Below are positions 6,645 to 15,137 of a stretch of DNA of 53,248 nucleotides, one piece after another (the stretch's first letter is position 1; the number at the start of each line of letters is the position of its first letter). The notes under the pieces were generated by a model. That model was given only the letters and a program-made list of their open reading frames with translations. It was not told where the DNA came from and ran no database searches. The DNA comes from Amycolatopsis echigonensis. GTDB lineage: Bacteria; Actinomycetota; Actinomycetes; Mycobacteriales; Pseudonocardiaceae. Position numbers and translations under genes: made by a program. Location: assembly GCF_014174495.1 (NCBI RefSeq), contig NZ_JACJHR010000063.1, forward strand, positions 1-53,248, in the 5' to 3' direction.

Positions 6645-8516
6645 GTGAACGACCACGGGAACGGCACCGACGAGACGCCCCCCGAACCCGGTTCGAACGT
6701 AGCGGGCACTCCCGCGAATCCCGACGAACGCCCCCGGCCGGACACTCCGGCCGGGGCGTACGCGTCGCATGAGGGTGCTGGTCCGGCGGAGTCGGCCGCT
6801 GCTGATCGGGGCGCGAGCCCGTCGTCCGCGGATGCTGATCCGTCGTCGCTCAGTGGTCCGGCGGAGAAGGCTTCTGGCGGCTCCTCTGAAGCGGCTTCCG
6901 CTTCGGCTGTTGCCGGCCCGCAGGACGCAGGTCCGACCGAGCCAGCCACCGAAACGGCTTCCCGGCCTTCCACGAACTTCCCCGCAGCCTCAGGCTCGGC
7001 TGAAAGCCCTCCCGCCGCAGCCGCTTCCCACCCGCAGGACTCGGCCGCGCCACTGCCAGGCGGCTCCGCAGCGAACACTTCCGCCGCGTCGGCCGCTCCC
7101 GGCCCACGAGCCGCCGACAAGGCTTCCGCCGCGGGCACCAGTTCCGCGATCCCCCCGGTCACTCCCGAGGAACAAACCGGCCCGATCGCGCGCGTCGCCG
7201 GCGAACCCGCCGGGGTCAGCGGCGCCCCCGCCGAACCGTACGGTTCCGAGAACCTCCTCCCTCGCCAGCCCGCCGCGGATCCTGTTGTGCCGCCGGGGAA
7301 AGCCCGTCGCTCGCCATGGAACCGAGGACGGGACCGGCTGATCGCGGGAGCGATCGTCGTCGTGGTCGTCGTGGTCGCCGCGATCGTCGCCGCCACCAGC
7401 GACAACCTGCACACCAGCCGCGCACTGGCGGATCCGCCGCACGCGCTCCCCTCGCCGCCGACCTCCGTGCCCGGGTCGATGACGCAGCTGTGGCAGGCCC
7501 CGAGTTCCGCGACGCCGATCCCGATCGGACAGTCCGACACGGTCACCACCGCGGACGGCGGAGAGGTCGCCGGTCGTGATCCGCTCACCGGGCAGATCCG
7601 CTGGCACTACACCCGCGAAAACCTGCAACTGTGCACTGTGGACACCGCGTGGGGACGGATCAACGCGGTGTACCACAAGACAATGGGCTGCAGCGAGGTC
7701 ACCCAGCTCGACCCCGCCACCGGCCGCATCACCGCCCAGCGCAACGGCGACGCCGAACTGGGCACCCGCCTGATCGACGACGGCAGCCACGTCACGACCA
7801 CCGGCAAGCATCTCCTCGACACGTGGCGCGACGATCTCGTGAAGAGCATGGAGTACGGCAAAGTCCCGTTCCTGCAAAACGCGAACAAGCAACCGCGCCC
7901 CGACTGCACCTACGGAACCGTAGCGACGGCCGCCGACAAAATCGGCGTGATCGAACGCTGCCCCGGCGACCGTACGGATCGCCTGACCGTCTACCGGGCG
8001 ACCGCCGAGCACGAGGACGAACCGAAGGTCACCTACACCGCCCTCCTGGCGGGCAAACGGGCCCGGGTCATCGCGATGTCCGGCGACCTCACCGGTGTGC
8101 TGCTCCCGGACCAGAAGCTGTACGTCGTCTATGGCGCGGACGGTTCTCAAAAAGCCGCCTACCCCATGGATCTTCCCGCTTCGGATGTAGCGAACGATCC
8201 GGTCGGCGGCACCGAGGCGACGACCCGCACCGCCGCGGGGATCTACTGGTACACCGGCTCCAAGACCGTCGCGCTGTCGCGAGACGACCTGTCCCCGCGC
8301 TGGACTCTGGACGGCACGCTCGGCCCAGGAATCACCTTCGCGACCCAGCTGGTAGTCCCGATCCGCGGCGGGCTGGCTGTGCTGAACGAAACGAACGGCG
8401 CAACGCTGCGCACAGTCGGCGTCGACCGAGGTGCCTACCCGGGCCCGGTTCGCCTCACCGCGCTAGGCCCGGTACTGCTGGAACAACGCGGCCCGAACGT
8501 CGCCGCCCTCCGCTGA
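6645..8516 (+). CDS. membrane-anchored beta-propeller (PQQ-like repeat) protein with long disordered N-terminus
   Basis: A 623-residue protein. Residues 1-220 are a low-complexity Pro/Ala/Ser/Glu cytoplasmic region. One transmembrane helix follows near 230-250 (AGAIVVVVVVVAAIVAAT). An extracytoplasmic domain then carries repeated sheet-like strands with GQIRWHY, GRITAQRN and LSPRWTLDG-type motifs, as in PQQ-like propellers. GTG 6645 has GGGAG eight bases before it. It lies 24 bp after rhlE, so is likely cotranscribed; this pairing matches my memory of Rv3211-Rv3212. No cofactor ligands can be argued for, so a scaffold or sensor is as likely as an enzyme. The stop is six bases from the convergent gene. 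Confidence 0.75.
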   Translation: MNDHGNGTDETPPEPGSNVAGTPANPDERPRPDTPAGAYASHEGAGPAESAAADRGASPSSADADPSSLSGPAEKASGGSSEAASASAVAGPQDAGPTEPATETASRPSTNFPAASGSAESPPAAAASHPQDSAAPLPGGSAANTSAASAAPGPRAADKASAAGTSSAIPPVTPEEQTGPIARVAGEPAGVSGAPAEPYGSENLLPRQPAADPVVPPGKARRSPWNRGRDRLIAGAIVVVVVVVAAIVAATSDNLHTSRALADPPHALPSPPTSVPGSMTQLWQAPSSATPIPIGQSDTVTTADGGEVAGRDPLTGQIRWHYTRENLQLCTVDTAWGRINAVYHKTMGCSEVTQLDPATGRITAQRNGDAELGTRLIDDGSHVTTTGKHLLDTWRDDLVKSMEYGKVPFLQNANKQPRPDCTYGTVATAADKIGVIERCPGDRTDRLTVYRATAEHEDEPKVTYTALLAGKRARVIAMSGDLTGVLLPDQKLYVVYGADGSQKAAYPMDLPASDVANDPVGGTEATTRTAAGIYWYTGSKTVALSRDDLSPRWTLDGTLGPGITFATQLVVPIRGGLAVLNETNGATLRTVGVDRGAYPGPVRLTALGPVLLEQRGPNVAALR

Positions 8517-8522
8517 CCCGGC

Positions 8523-9344
8523 TCAGAACCACCACAACACGCTGAACGCCACTCCCGCGACGACCAGTACCCCAGCCCCCGCGCCCACCGCCGCTTTCCC
8601 GGTGCGACGGTCGGCAATCCGCTGCAGAGCAAGCATCATCACCGCGGCGACCGGATGCCCGACCAACTTGAGCGGCCCCGGCCCAGGTGCCCCGTTCACG
8701 AAACACAACACGCCCACGACAAGCACCCCGACGGCCAAGACTGCCATTCCCGCCGCGACCGACCCGGTGAACCCCCGCCACCACCGCCCACGAGGCTTCC
8801 TCCTGACGGTCGGCTCATGACGCTCGGGTGCCGCTTTGGCTGAAGGCTCGTCACCGTCGATCGCGCTGGCCCGCACCGCCGCATCAGGGATAGCCGCATC
8901 TTCGTCAGGCACAGGATCGTCGACGGCAGCTAAGTCATGGCTGACCTCAGCGCTAGCACTGCCGTCCCTCGCCAAACTCCGCGGTGCCGCCGCAGTGCTC
9001 TTCACCTCAGCAGAATCAGCCCCAGCACGATCCTCTGCCGCAACTCCGCCGTCCAACGCCGCGCCATCGCGCACATCAGCACCGCCGCCGTTCGACGCCA
9101 CGCCATCGCGCAGGTCTGTCCCACGGCCGTCGCTCGCCATACCGACCGTACCGGCGTTCTCGACACGACGGCCGTCGCGAGCCCTGCCTTGTCCCGCAGG
9201 AAGATCCGTCGCCACAGCAGCAGAATCCTTCCTCGCCACGCCACGAACCCCAGCCCCCGCGGCACCGCGACCCCGGCCGGCTCCGCGACCTCGGGCACCG
9301 GCCGTCCCGCCGCGGGCCGTTTCCTCAATGTCCGGTGACGCCAC
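8523..9344 (-). CDS. hypothetical membrane protein with long disordered N-terminus
   Basis: About 273 residues. The first ~160 are Ala/Asp/Gly/Arg-rich and probably disordered. After RKPRGRWWRGFTG come three hydrophobic segments: a long one (AAGMAVLAVGVLVVGVL), one around LVGHPVAAVMMLALQ, and a C-terminal one ending FSVLWWF. I do not recognise the family. The GTG at 9344 (VASPDIEE) with GAGG just upstream is the likely start; a TTG at 9359 is an alternative. It lies 35 bp downstream of the RecB-like nuclease gene and is convergent with the propeller gene. Confidence 0.6.
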   Translation of the reverse strand: MASPDIEETARGGTAGARGRGAGRGRGAAGAGVRGVARKDSAAVATDLPAGQGRARDGRRVENAGTVGMASDGRGTDLRDGVASNGGGADVRDGAALDGGVAAEDRAGADSAEVKSTAAAPRSLARDGSASAEVSHDLAAVDDPVPDEDAAIPDAAVRASAIDGDEPSAKAAPERHEPTVRRKPRGRWWRGFTGSVAAGMAVLAVGVLVVGVLCFVNGAPGPGPLKLVGHPVAAVMMLALQRIADRRTGKAAVGAGAGVLVVAGVAFSVLWWF

Positions 9345-9379
9345 GATCCTCGGGTCCAATCCACATCTCGGGAAACCCC

Positions 9380-10240
9380 CTACGGCGCAAGCAAATCCCA
9401 CGGTTGCGCGGCAGGAGCTGCCTGCTGTCCCGCCACGCAGCTCGGGCGGAAGTCGCACCACGCGCAGCGGCGGTCGGGGCGGGCGGGGAACAACGCGTCT
9501 CCGTCGCCGCCCGCGTCAAGGGTATCTGCTGCCAACCGCAAATCCCCGGCGGTCTCCTCGGCGCGTTCCAGGTGCCGCTTCAAGGTTTCCGGCGTGTGTT
9601 CCGCCGCGGCGATCGTGCCGGAGGGCAAATGGTGCAACTCGACCTTCGTGCACGGCATGCGCAAAGTGCGCGTCGCGGCGACGGCGTACATCGCCAACGC
9701 CTGCGACGCCCTGGCCTCGTGTTCGTCCGGGGCTCGGCGGCCGGTTTTGTAGTCCACGATCACCAGTTCGCCGCCGCGTTGGTCAATCCGGTCGGCTCGT
9801 CCCTCGATGATCATCGTCGGGCGGCCGCCGGTCGTGCTGACTGGCGCGGAAACCCAGCGTTCCAAGCCCACCGGATCGTCGCTGACGTCGTTGTCCTCGA
9901 CGTACTCCGCGACCCAGCCCTTCGCGCGCGCACGGTAGCGCGCGGCCTGGTCGTCGTCGGCGAAACCGGCGTCCTTCCAGTGCTCGGCCACCAGCGCGAT
10001 CGCGCGCTGCGGCGTCCGTTTCGCCACTGGCAGGTCGAAAAGCGCGCGCAACGCGTTGTGCACCACCGCGCCCAGCGTGCTGTGCGCCCACGGCCCGGTG
10101 CGCTGCGGCGTCGGCCGGTCGAGATACGCCAGCCGGTACCGGCGCGGACAATCGTCAAAGGTGCTCAACCGCGCCGGCGACACCTTGGTGAGCCGCTGCG
10201 GTTGCTCGACGCCGAAGTCGAACCCCAGCTGTTCTTTCAC
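9380..10240 (-). CDS. RecB-family (PD-(D/E)XK, Cas4-like) exonuclease
   Basis: A 286-residue nuclease. The core motif GRADRIDQ followed by LVIVDYKTGR supplies the Asp and the Asp-x-Lys of the PD-(D/E)XK site. A Cys in FDDCPRRY near the N-terminus plus CAWCDFRPSC near the C-terminus give the four-cysteine pattern that holds a 4Fe-4S cluster in Cas4/AddB-type proteins. There is no helicase domain, as in standalone actinobacterial RecB-like proteins. The GTG at 10240 has GGAAGGGGG about seven bases upstream and is preferred over an ATG at 10255 that lies inside that ribosome site. No cas genes are nearby, so housekeeping DNA processing is likely. Confidence 0.85.
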   Translation of the reverse strand: MKEQLGFDFGVEQPQRLTKVSPARLSTFDDCPRRYRLAYLDRPTPQRTGPWAHSTLGAVVHNALRALFDLPVAKRTPQRAIALVAEHWKDAGFADDDQAARYRARAKGWVAEYVEDNDVSDDPVGLERWVSAPVSTTGGRPTMIIEGRADRIDQRGGELVIVDYKTGRRAPDEHEARASQALAMYAVAATRTLRMPCTKVELHHLPSGTIAAAEHTPETLKRHLERAEETAGDLRLAADTLDAGGDGDALFPARPDRRCAWCDFRPSCVAGQQAAPAAQPWDLLAP

Positions 10241-10306
10241 GCCGCCCCCTTCCATCGACGCCCACGCTACGCACCCCCACCGACACTTTCCGGCGCGGGC
10301 CGCTGG

Positions 10307-10939
10307 CTAGCCGGCACCGGCGATGAAGCCCTGCACCGAATTCGCGACCAGCTCGACGGCGATCGCGGCGAGCAGCAGACCGGCGATCTTCGCGAGCAGC
10401 GTGATGCCGCTTTCCTTGATCAGCCGGATGACCACGCCGGAGAACCGCATGCAGGTGTACAGCACGAAATGCACGGTCACGATCGCCAGCGCGAGCGCGA
10501 TGTAGGCGCCGATGTGCCCGTCGGCCTGCCGGACGAACACGATGGTCGCCGCGATCGCGCCGGGACCGGCCAGCAGGGGCGTGCCGAGCGGAACGAGCGC
10601 CACGTTGACGTCCTCGGCCGCCTCTGGCTCGTTGCTGCCCGCGTTGCTGGTGAGCAGCTGCAGCGCGATCAGCAACAGCAGCAGGCCGCCCGCGCCCTGC
10701 AGCGCCGGGATGCCGATGCCCAGATACGCCAGGATCGCCTGCCCGGCCACCGCGAACAGCGAGATGACCAGCAGCGACACCAGCACCGCCTGCCGGGCCG
10801 CTTTCACCCGCGTGGCCATCGGTTTGCGGCCGACCAGGCTCAGGAACACCGGCACCGTCCCCGGCGGGTCCATGATCACGACGAGGGTGATCGTCGCGCT
10901 CATGAAGAGCTTCGCGTCGAAGAAATCCGAGACGGCCAT
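10307..10939 (-). CDS. MarC family integral membrane protein
   Basis: A 210-residue protein with about six hydrophobic helices in two similar halves and the family words VVIMDPPGTVPVF near residue 20 and PLLAGPGAIAATIVF near residue 125. These define the MarC/UPF0056 family. MarC proteins sit in the cytoplasmic membrane; their transport function is not established and the old link to multiple antibiotic resistance is disputed. The start codon is one base after the stop of the PHP gene upstream, so the two form an operon. Confidence 0.92.
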   Translation of the reverse strand: MAVSDFFDAKLFMSATITLVVIMDPPGTVPVFLSLVGRKPMATRVKAARQAVLVSLLVISLFAVAGQAILAYLGIGIPALQGAGGLLLLLIALQLLTSNAGSNEPEAAEDVNVALVPLGTPLLAGPGAIAATIVFVRQADGHIGAYIALALAIVTVHFVLYTCMRFSGVVIRLIKESGITLLAKIAGLLLAAIAVELVANSVQGFIAGAG

Positions 10940-10940
10940 C

Positions 10941-11804
10941 TCAGCCCTTCACCACTTGGAAGCCGGTCGCCCGCCCCACCAATTCCTCCAGCTGGTCCGG
11001 CTCGGTCGTTTCCTGGCCGAGCCCGATGGTCTTGTTCGTGCCGTGGTAGTCGCTGGACCCGGTGCGGATCAGGCCCAGTTCGTCGGCCAGCTCGCGGGTC
11101 CGCGCCCGGGTGGCCGCGTCGTGGTTGGGATGGTCGACCTCGACGCCGGTCAGTCCGCGGGCGGCCAGGTCGCGCAGGGTGTCCTCGCTGATCGTCGCGC
11201 CGCGGCTGAAGGCGAACGGATGCGCCATCACGGTGACCCCGCCGGCCGCGGTGACCATGTCGATCGCGTCCTCGACCGGGGTGTCGCGGCGCGCGACGTA
11301 GTAGCCGCGGCGGCTGTGCAGATAGTCGCTGAACGCCTCGTCCACAGAGGTGACGAGTCCGGCGCGGACCAGCGCCTGCGCGAGATGCGGCCGCCCGGCG
11401 GGCGAGTCTTCCGGCAGCAGGCCCAGGATTTCGTCGGCGTCGATCGGGAGGCCGTCGGCAGCCATCCGCTCGGCCATTCGCCGCAACCGGGTGCGCCGTT
11501 CGATCCGCAGCCGCGTCTGTTCCGCGACGATCGCGGGCGCGGCCGGGTCGAAGAGATACGCGAGCAGGTGCACGCTGATCTCGTAGCCGGTGTCCGGGTC
11601 GATCGAGACCGTCGACAGTTCCGCGCCCGGCACCAGCGTCATGCCCGCGGGCAGGGCCGCGGCAGCCGGTTCCCAGCCCGCGGTGGTGTCGTGGTCGGTG
11701 ATCGCGACGACGTCGAGACCGGCACGCGCGGCAGCGCCGACAAGCTCGGCAGGGCTGTCGGTACCGTCGGAGGCCGTGGAGTGGGCGTGCAGGTCGATGC
11801 GCAT
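10941..11804 (-). CDS. PHP-domain phosphoesterase
   Basis: About 287 residues, opening MRIDLHAHSTASDG with the first metal-binding His pair. It continues with TDHDTT, the Glu in PGAELS, a His in HPFAFSRG and the late TGSSDYHG. These are the PHP (polymerase and histidinol phosphatase) metal ligands. Standalone members include 3',5'-nucleoside bisphosphate phosphatases and RNase AM-type enzymes, so a nucleotide or RNA phosphoesterase role is likely. ATG 11804 is used because the domain begins at once; an in-frame ATG lies at 11813. It is cotranscribed with marC. Confidence 0.85.
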   Translation of the reverse strand: MRIDLHAHSTASDGTDSPAELVGAAARAGLDVVAITDHDTTAGWEPAAAALPAGMTLVPGAELSTVSIDPDTGYEISVHLLAYLFDPAAPAIVAEQTRLRIERRTRLRRMAERMAADGLPIDADEILGLLPEDSPAGRPHLAQALVRAGLVTSVDEAFSDYLHSRRGYYVARRDTPVEDAIDMVTAAGGVTVMAHPFAFSRGATISEDTLRDLAARGLTGVEVDHPNHDAATRARTRELADELGLIRTGSSDYHGTNKTIGLGQETTEPDQLEELVGRATGFQVVKG

Positions 11805-11869
11805 CGGACCCATTCTCGACGATGCGCTGCGTCACCTCGGCGCCGGGACCAGTGCCGACGCGCCCGGGG

Positions 11870-12430
11870 TCAGCCGACCGGCTTCTTGCCCCGCGCCGCG
11901 CGCTGTGCCTTGATCATCGAGAACCGTTCGGCCTGCTTCTGCTTGTCGCCGAACACGAGCTCGGAGATCGTGTCGTAGAACTCCTCGGGCCGCGGCAGGT
12001 AGTCGATCCGGTTCAGCGCCTGGATCTGCCCGGCCGATTCGACGACCATCGTGCCGTAGCCGAGCATCCGGCCCCAGGCCGAACGCTGGTAGGTGAGGTC
12101 GGTGACCTTGCTGATCGGCATCATCAGCACCTTGGTGGTGAAGACGCCAGTGGTCATCACGAACCGTTTGTCGGTGACGACCAGCCGTTCGACCCACCAC
12201 TCGATGATCACGTAGGCGAACCGCAGCACCACCGCGAGGGCGACGTACCAGAGGATGTTCTGCACGACCCACAGCGAGGGCGGCAGCAGGTACGACACCA
12301 GCACGCACACGATCAGCAGCGCGGCTGCCTCGAACGTGTCCCAGAGGAGCACCGCCCAGTGGCGGCGGATCCGGATGACCCGCCGCTCGGTGTCGAGGAG
12401 GTACTCGTCGGGGTCGCGTGGCGCGAACAT
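11870..12430 (-). CDS. PH-domain (DUF304-type) membrane protein
   Basis: A 186-residue protein with two adjacent transmembrane helices (WDTFEAAALLIVCVLVSYLL and a segment around WYVALAVVLRFAYVII). A cytoplasmic bacterial PH domain follows, seen in LVVTDKRFVMTTGVFTTKVLMM and ending in a Lys-rich tail. This is the YdbS/DUF304 architecture, proteins of unclear function placed near the membrane surface. ATG start at 12430. It lies 22 bp downstream of a 61-residue membrane protein gene on the same strand and 66 bp upstream of the PHP gene. Confidence 0.85.
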   Translation of the reverse strand: MFAPRDPDEYLLDTERRVIRIRRHWAVLLWDTFEAAALLIVCVLVSYLLPPSLWVVQNILWYVALAVVLRFAYVIIEWWVERLVVTDKRFVMTTGVFTTKVLMMPISKVTDLTYQRSAWGRMLGYGTMVVESAGQIQALNRIDYLPRPEEFYDTISELVFGDKQKQAERFSMIKAQRAARGKKPVG

Positions 12431-12452
12431 GGTCCGAGGGTATCCCCTGTCG

Positions 12453-12638
12453 TCAGTGGAAGACGTTGCTGACGAACGTGATCACCGATTCGGCCGAGCT
12501 GCGGAGGAAGTCGATAATGTTGCTGACAAGTCCCGCAGCATGTCCCGGCTGGGCGATCACGAAGAACAGCACCAACGCGATACCCACGAGTCCCGCAAGC
12601 TTCTTCGCGTTCACAGCGATCAATCCCGTCTCTTCCAT
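12453..12638 (-). CDS. small membrane protein (61 residues)
   Basis: The frame encodes a short polar start, a single hydrophobic helix (AGLVGIALVLFFVIAQP) and an amphipathic C-terminal half containing IIDFLRSSAESVITFV. The pattern resembles small actinobacterial proteins with a conserved FLxSxAES tail. ATG 12638 is the annotated start and has only a weak ribosome site; GTG 12614 would give 53 residues. It precedes the PH-domain gene on the same strand with a 22-bp gap. No function is known. Confidence 0.6.
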   Translation of the reverse strand: MEETGLIAVNAKKLAGLVGIALVLFFVIAQPGHAAGLVSNIIDFLRSSAESVITFVSNVFH

Positions 12639-12805
12639 GACACCCGGAAATCTGACTTTCTACGTTGTACCGCACTGACCACCCACGCGGGAGGAAAGTC
12701 CCGCGCATGGGTCAGCCAGCCGCTCGAAGTGTACCGTACGGCTACTCTCCGTGTACAGGTTCCCGGACCCTAGGGGGCGCGGCCGGGGTCGGCTACCGTC
12801 GCGGC

Positions 12806-13207
12806 ATGGACGGCCTCGAGCGCTGCGTCGGCGGCATCGTGTTCGACGACCAGGGCAGACTCCTGCTCATCCAGCGCGCGAACGAGTCGGGAAAAGGCCA
12901 GTGGTCGCTGCCCGGCGGGCGGGTCGAACCGGGCGAAACGGACCACGAAGCAGTGGTCCGGGAGCTTCGCGAAGAGACCGGGCTCGACGTGAGACCGCAC
13001 ACACCGGTCGGCTCGGTCGTCCGGGGCCGTTACGACATCCACGACTACGAATGTTCGTGGACCGGCGGAATCCTCACCGCGGGCGACGACGCCTCCGACG
13101 CACGATGGGTCAACTCGGCCGAACTGGTCAATTTAGACGAAGCGGGCCACCTGGTGGACCAGCTCATGGTGACGTTGCGTGACTGGAATGAGTTGCCGAG
13201 GACGTAA
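12806..13207 (+). CDS. NUDIX hydrolase
   Basis: A 133-residue single-domain NUDIX enzyme. The box reads GGRVEPGETDHEAVVRELRE then ETGLD, matching GX5EX7REUXEEXGU with all metal-binding Glu residues. It opens GGIVFDDQGRLLLIQRA. Enzymes of this size hydrolyse nucleoside diphosphate derivatives such as oxidised nucleotides, but the substrate cannot be predicted. ATG 12806 is chosen because the domain starts there; the longer upstream frame shows no homology. It is transcribed divergently from the small membrane protein and PH genes. Confidence 0.92.
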   Translation: MDGLERCVGGIVFDDQGRLLLIQRANESGKGQWSLPGGRVEPGETDHEAVVRELREETGLDVRPHTPVGSVVRGRYDIHDYECSWTGGILTAGDDASDARWVNSAELVNLDEAGHLVDQLMVTLRDWNELPRT

Positions 13208-13438
13208 CCCAGAGCGGTCCTTTGCGCATTGCCGACAGCCGTGTCCGCGATTGCGAACGCATTGCGGAGTTGTCGGAAAGTTTCCCCATCGTTCAAGAAT
13301 CCGCGATGAGCACGGAAAATGCGCGGAACGCGTATTCGATATCGCCGGATGCGCATCCGGCGACCAGTCCGGGCGCTCGCGGAGCAGTGTGACTGATGGG
13401 GTGAATGTGACACAGGTTACTCAGGGTGCCTAGGAGCG
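13208..13438. other. non-coding gap between convergent genes
   Basis: Relatively AT-rich for the window and without a plausible gene. It contains a perfect 20-bp palindrome (CGCCGGATGCGCATCCGGCG, 13343-13362). A promoter-like stretch (GTGAATGTGACACAGGTTACT) ends just before a long hairpin. I see no product for it. Confidence 0.4.
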
Positions 13439-13482
13439 TCGTGCGTGGCGATGCCGGGGAGAACCGGCATCGCCACGCACGA
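13439..13482. terminator. long perfect hairpin, probable terminator
   Basis: A 19-bp perfect stem (13439-13457 with 13464-13482) closes on the six-base loop GGAGAA. It lies six bases past the stop of the DUF2332 gene. It lacks a clear T-tract but matches the long GC-rich hairpins used as terminators in this window. Confidence 0.75.
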
Positions 13483-13488
13483 GACAGC

Positions 13489-14607
13489 TCAGGGCAGCCA
13501 GGTCATCCGCTGCCCGTGCGGTGCCGTCCGGGCCAGCGCGCGGACCTGCGGTTTTCCGTCCGCCCAGGTCGTCAGCCCCAGCACCGCCATCGCGGGCTCG
13601 CCCGCGGCCGAGTCGCCCGAGGACAGGTCGTCGCGGCCGGGCAGAACGGTCTCCAGCGCGGCCCGGTAGAACTCCTGGCTCACCCACCAGACCGGCCGGG
13701 TCGAGGACAGCCGCGCCAGTTCGGCCACGAAGTCCGCCCGCCGGTCCCCGAGATACGCCAGCGCGTGGCTCGTCAGGACCACCAACGGCAGTTCCTCGGG
13801 CAGCCGCGCCGCCGCCGAGGCCAGGTCGTCGACCGCGTCCCCGGCGATCAGCTCCGGCGCGTGCTTCCGCTGTTCGGCGGCAGCCGTGCGCAGCAGCCGG
13901 ATCCGGTCGACCTGATCGGCCCAGACGCACGCCTCCAGCCACGCCAGCTCGTCCTCGTCCGAGAGGTCCACCGGAGCCCGGTCCAGACCCACCCTGCCCG
14001 CCACTGCCACCTTCTTGGGCAGCTTGGGCAACCGCGCGCCCGACGCGACATCGATCGAGCAGTGCAGCCCGACCGCGGCCTTCGCCGGACCGGCCGTGAG
14101 CTGCTCGCCGCCGTCGCATTGGTAGCGATAGCCGAACCGGTCGAGCCCCAGCAGCAATCCCGCGCTGCAGCCGACCTCGAGCAGCGCGATCTTGCCGCCC
14201 GCTTCCTTCGCCGCCGCCGCGACCGCCGGGTACAGCAGCGCGGCGCGGCGCACCTCGTTCGTCTGCGTGTAGCGGGTCGAGATGATCTCGCGGGCCTGGT
14301 CCGCGCGCTCCAGCAGGAACGAGCGGAACAACGGCCACGTCTCGCTGTCGACGCCGTCGAAACCGCCCACCGACGGGTAGTACCGCGACAGCGGATGGAT
14401 CGGATCCGCCTGCACCAGCCGGTGCGCGGCGGCGAACAGCAAGGTGCCGCGCGCTTCGCCGCCGCGAGCGTCGGTCAGCAGCGCGGCGACGTCGTCGTCC
14501 TCGGCCGCGTGCGTGGCGAGGTGGTCATACAGCGGCGAAACCCCGCGCGCCTCCACCTCGGCGAACATGCGCAACCAGCGCTTGATCTCTTCCAGGGCGA
14601 TGGCCAC
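13489..14607 (-). CDS. DUF2332 domain-containing protein
   Basis: About 372 residues, recognised as DUF2332. It has a helical N-terminus (EIKRWLRMFAEVEARG), then HPLSRYYPSVGG, and a Rossmann-like segment LLEVGCSAGLLLGLDRFGYRY that resembles the glycine-rich loop of SAM-dependent methyltransferases. A late PVWWVSQEFYR follows. Activity is unproven; a methyltransferase-like fold is an inference. The GTG at 14607 has GAGGA five bases upstream and is favoured over a GTG at 14637 that overlaps the upstream stop. It lies downstream of the MaoC gene and ends in a long hairpin. Confidence 0.8.
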   Translation of the reverse strand: MAIALEEIKRWLRMFAEVEARGVSPLYDHLATHAAEDDDVAALLTDARGGEARGTLLFAAAHRLVQADPIHPLSRYYPSVGGFDGVDSETWPLFRSFLLERADQAREIISTRYTQTNEVRRAALLYPAVAAAAKEAGGKIALLEVGCSAGLLLGLDRFGYRYQCDGGEQLTAGPAKAAVGLHCSIDVASGARLPKLPKKVAVAGRVGLDRAPVDLSDEDELAWLEACVWADQVDRIRLLRTAAAEQRKHAPELIAGDAVDDLASAAARLPEELPLVVLTSHALAYLGDRRADFVAELARLSSTRPVWWVSQEFYRAALETVLPGRDDLSSGDSAAGEPAMAVLGLTTWADGKPQVRALARTAPHGQRMTWLP

Positions 14608-14633
14608 CCGTGCTCCTCTTCGCGGCGGATCGG

Positions 14634-15137
14634 TCACTCGTGCGGCGTCGGGCGACCGGGCTGTTCCCCGCCGCGGGTGTCACCGTAAGACCGCTTCGGC
14701 ACCATCACTTTGCGCCGGAAAATGCACACGATGGTGCCGTCCTGTTTGTACCCTCGTGTCTCGACGTACACCACTCCCCGGTCGTCCTTGGATTTCGACG
14801 GGGTCTTGTCGAGCACCTCGGTCTCGCCGTAGATCGTGTCGCCGTGGAACGTCGGCTTGACGTGCTTGAGCGATTCGACCTCGAGGTTGGCGATGGCCTT
14901 GCCGGACACGTCGGGCACCGACATGCCGAGCAGCAGCGAGTAGATGTAGTTGCCGACCACGACGTTCTTGCCGAAATCGGTGGTCTCGCCCGCGTAGTGC
15001 GCGTCCAGGTGGAGCGGATGGTGGTTCATCGTGAGCAGGCAGAACAGATGGTCGTCGTATTCGGTGACGGTCTTGCCGGGCCAGTGCTTGTAGACCGCGC
15101 CGACCTCGAATTCCTCGTAATACCGGCCGAATTGCAC
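14634..15137 (-). CDS. MaoC family dehydratase
   Basis: A 167-residue single hot-dog domain. It opens with GRYYEEFEVGAVYKHWPGKT. The hydratase catalytic pair is in HPLHLDAHYAGET, followed by FGKNVVVGNYIYSLLLG. This is the pattern of MaoC enzymes acting on 2-enoyl-CoA or methylmalyl-CoA-type thioesters in branched-chain and fatty-acid degradation. The C-terminus has a polar tail. GTG 15137 is preceded by AGGAGGGG, a strong site. The divergent promoter region is shared with the corA leader; the DUF2332 gene follows on the same strand. Confidence 0.88.
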   Translation of the reverse strand: MQFGRYYEEFEVGAVYKHWPGKTVTEYDDHLFCLLTMNHHPLHLDAHYAGETTDFGKNVVVGNYIYSLLLGMSVPDVSGKAIANLEVESLKHVKPTFHGDTIYGETEVLDKTPSKSKDDRGVVYVETRGYKQDGTIVCIFRRKVMVPKRSYGDTRGGEQPGRPTPHE

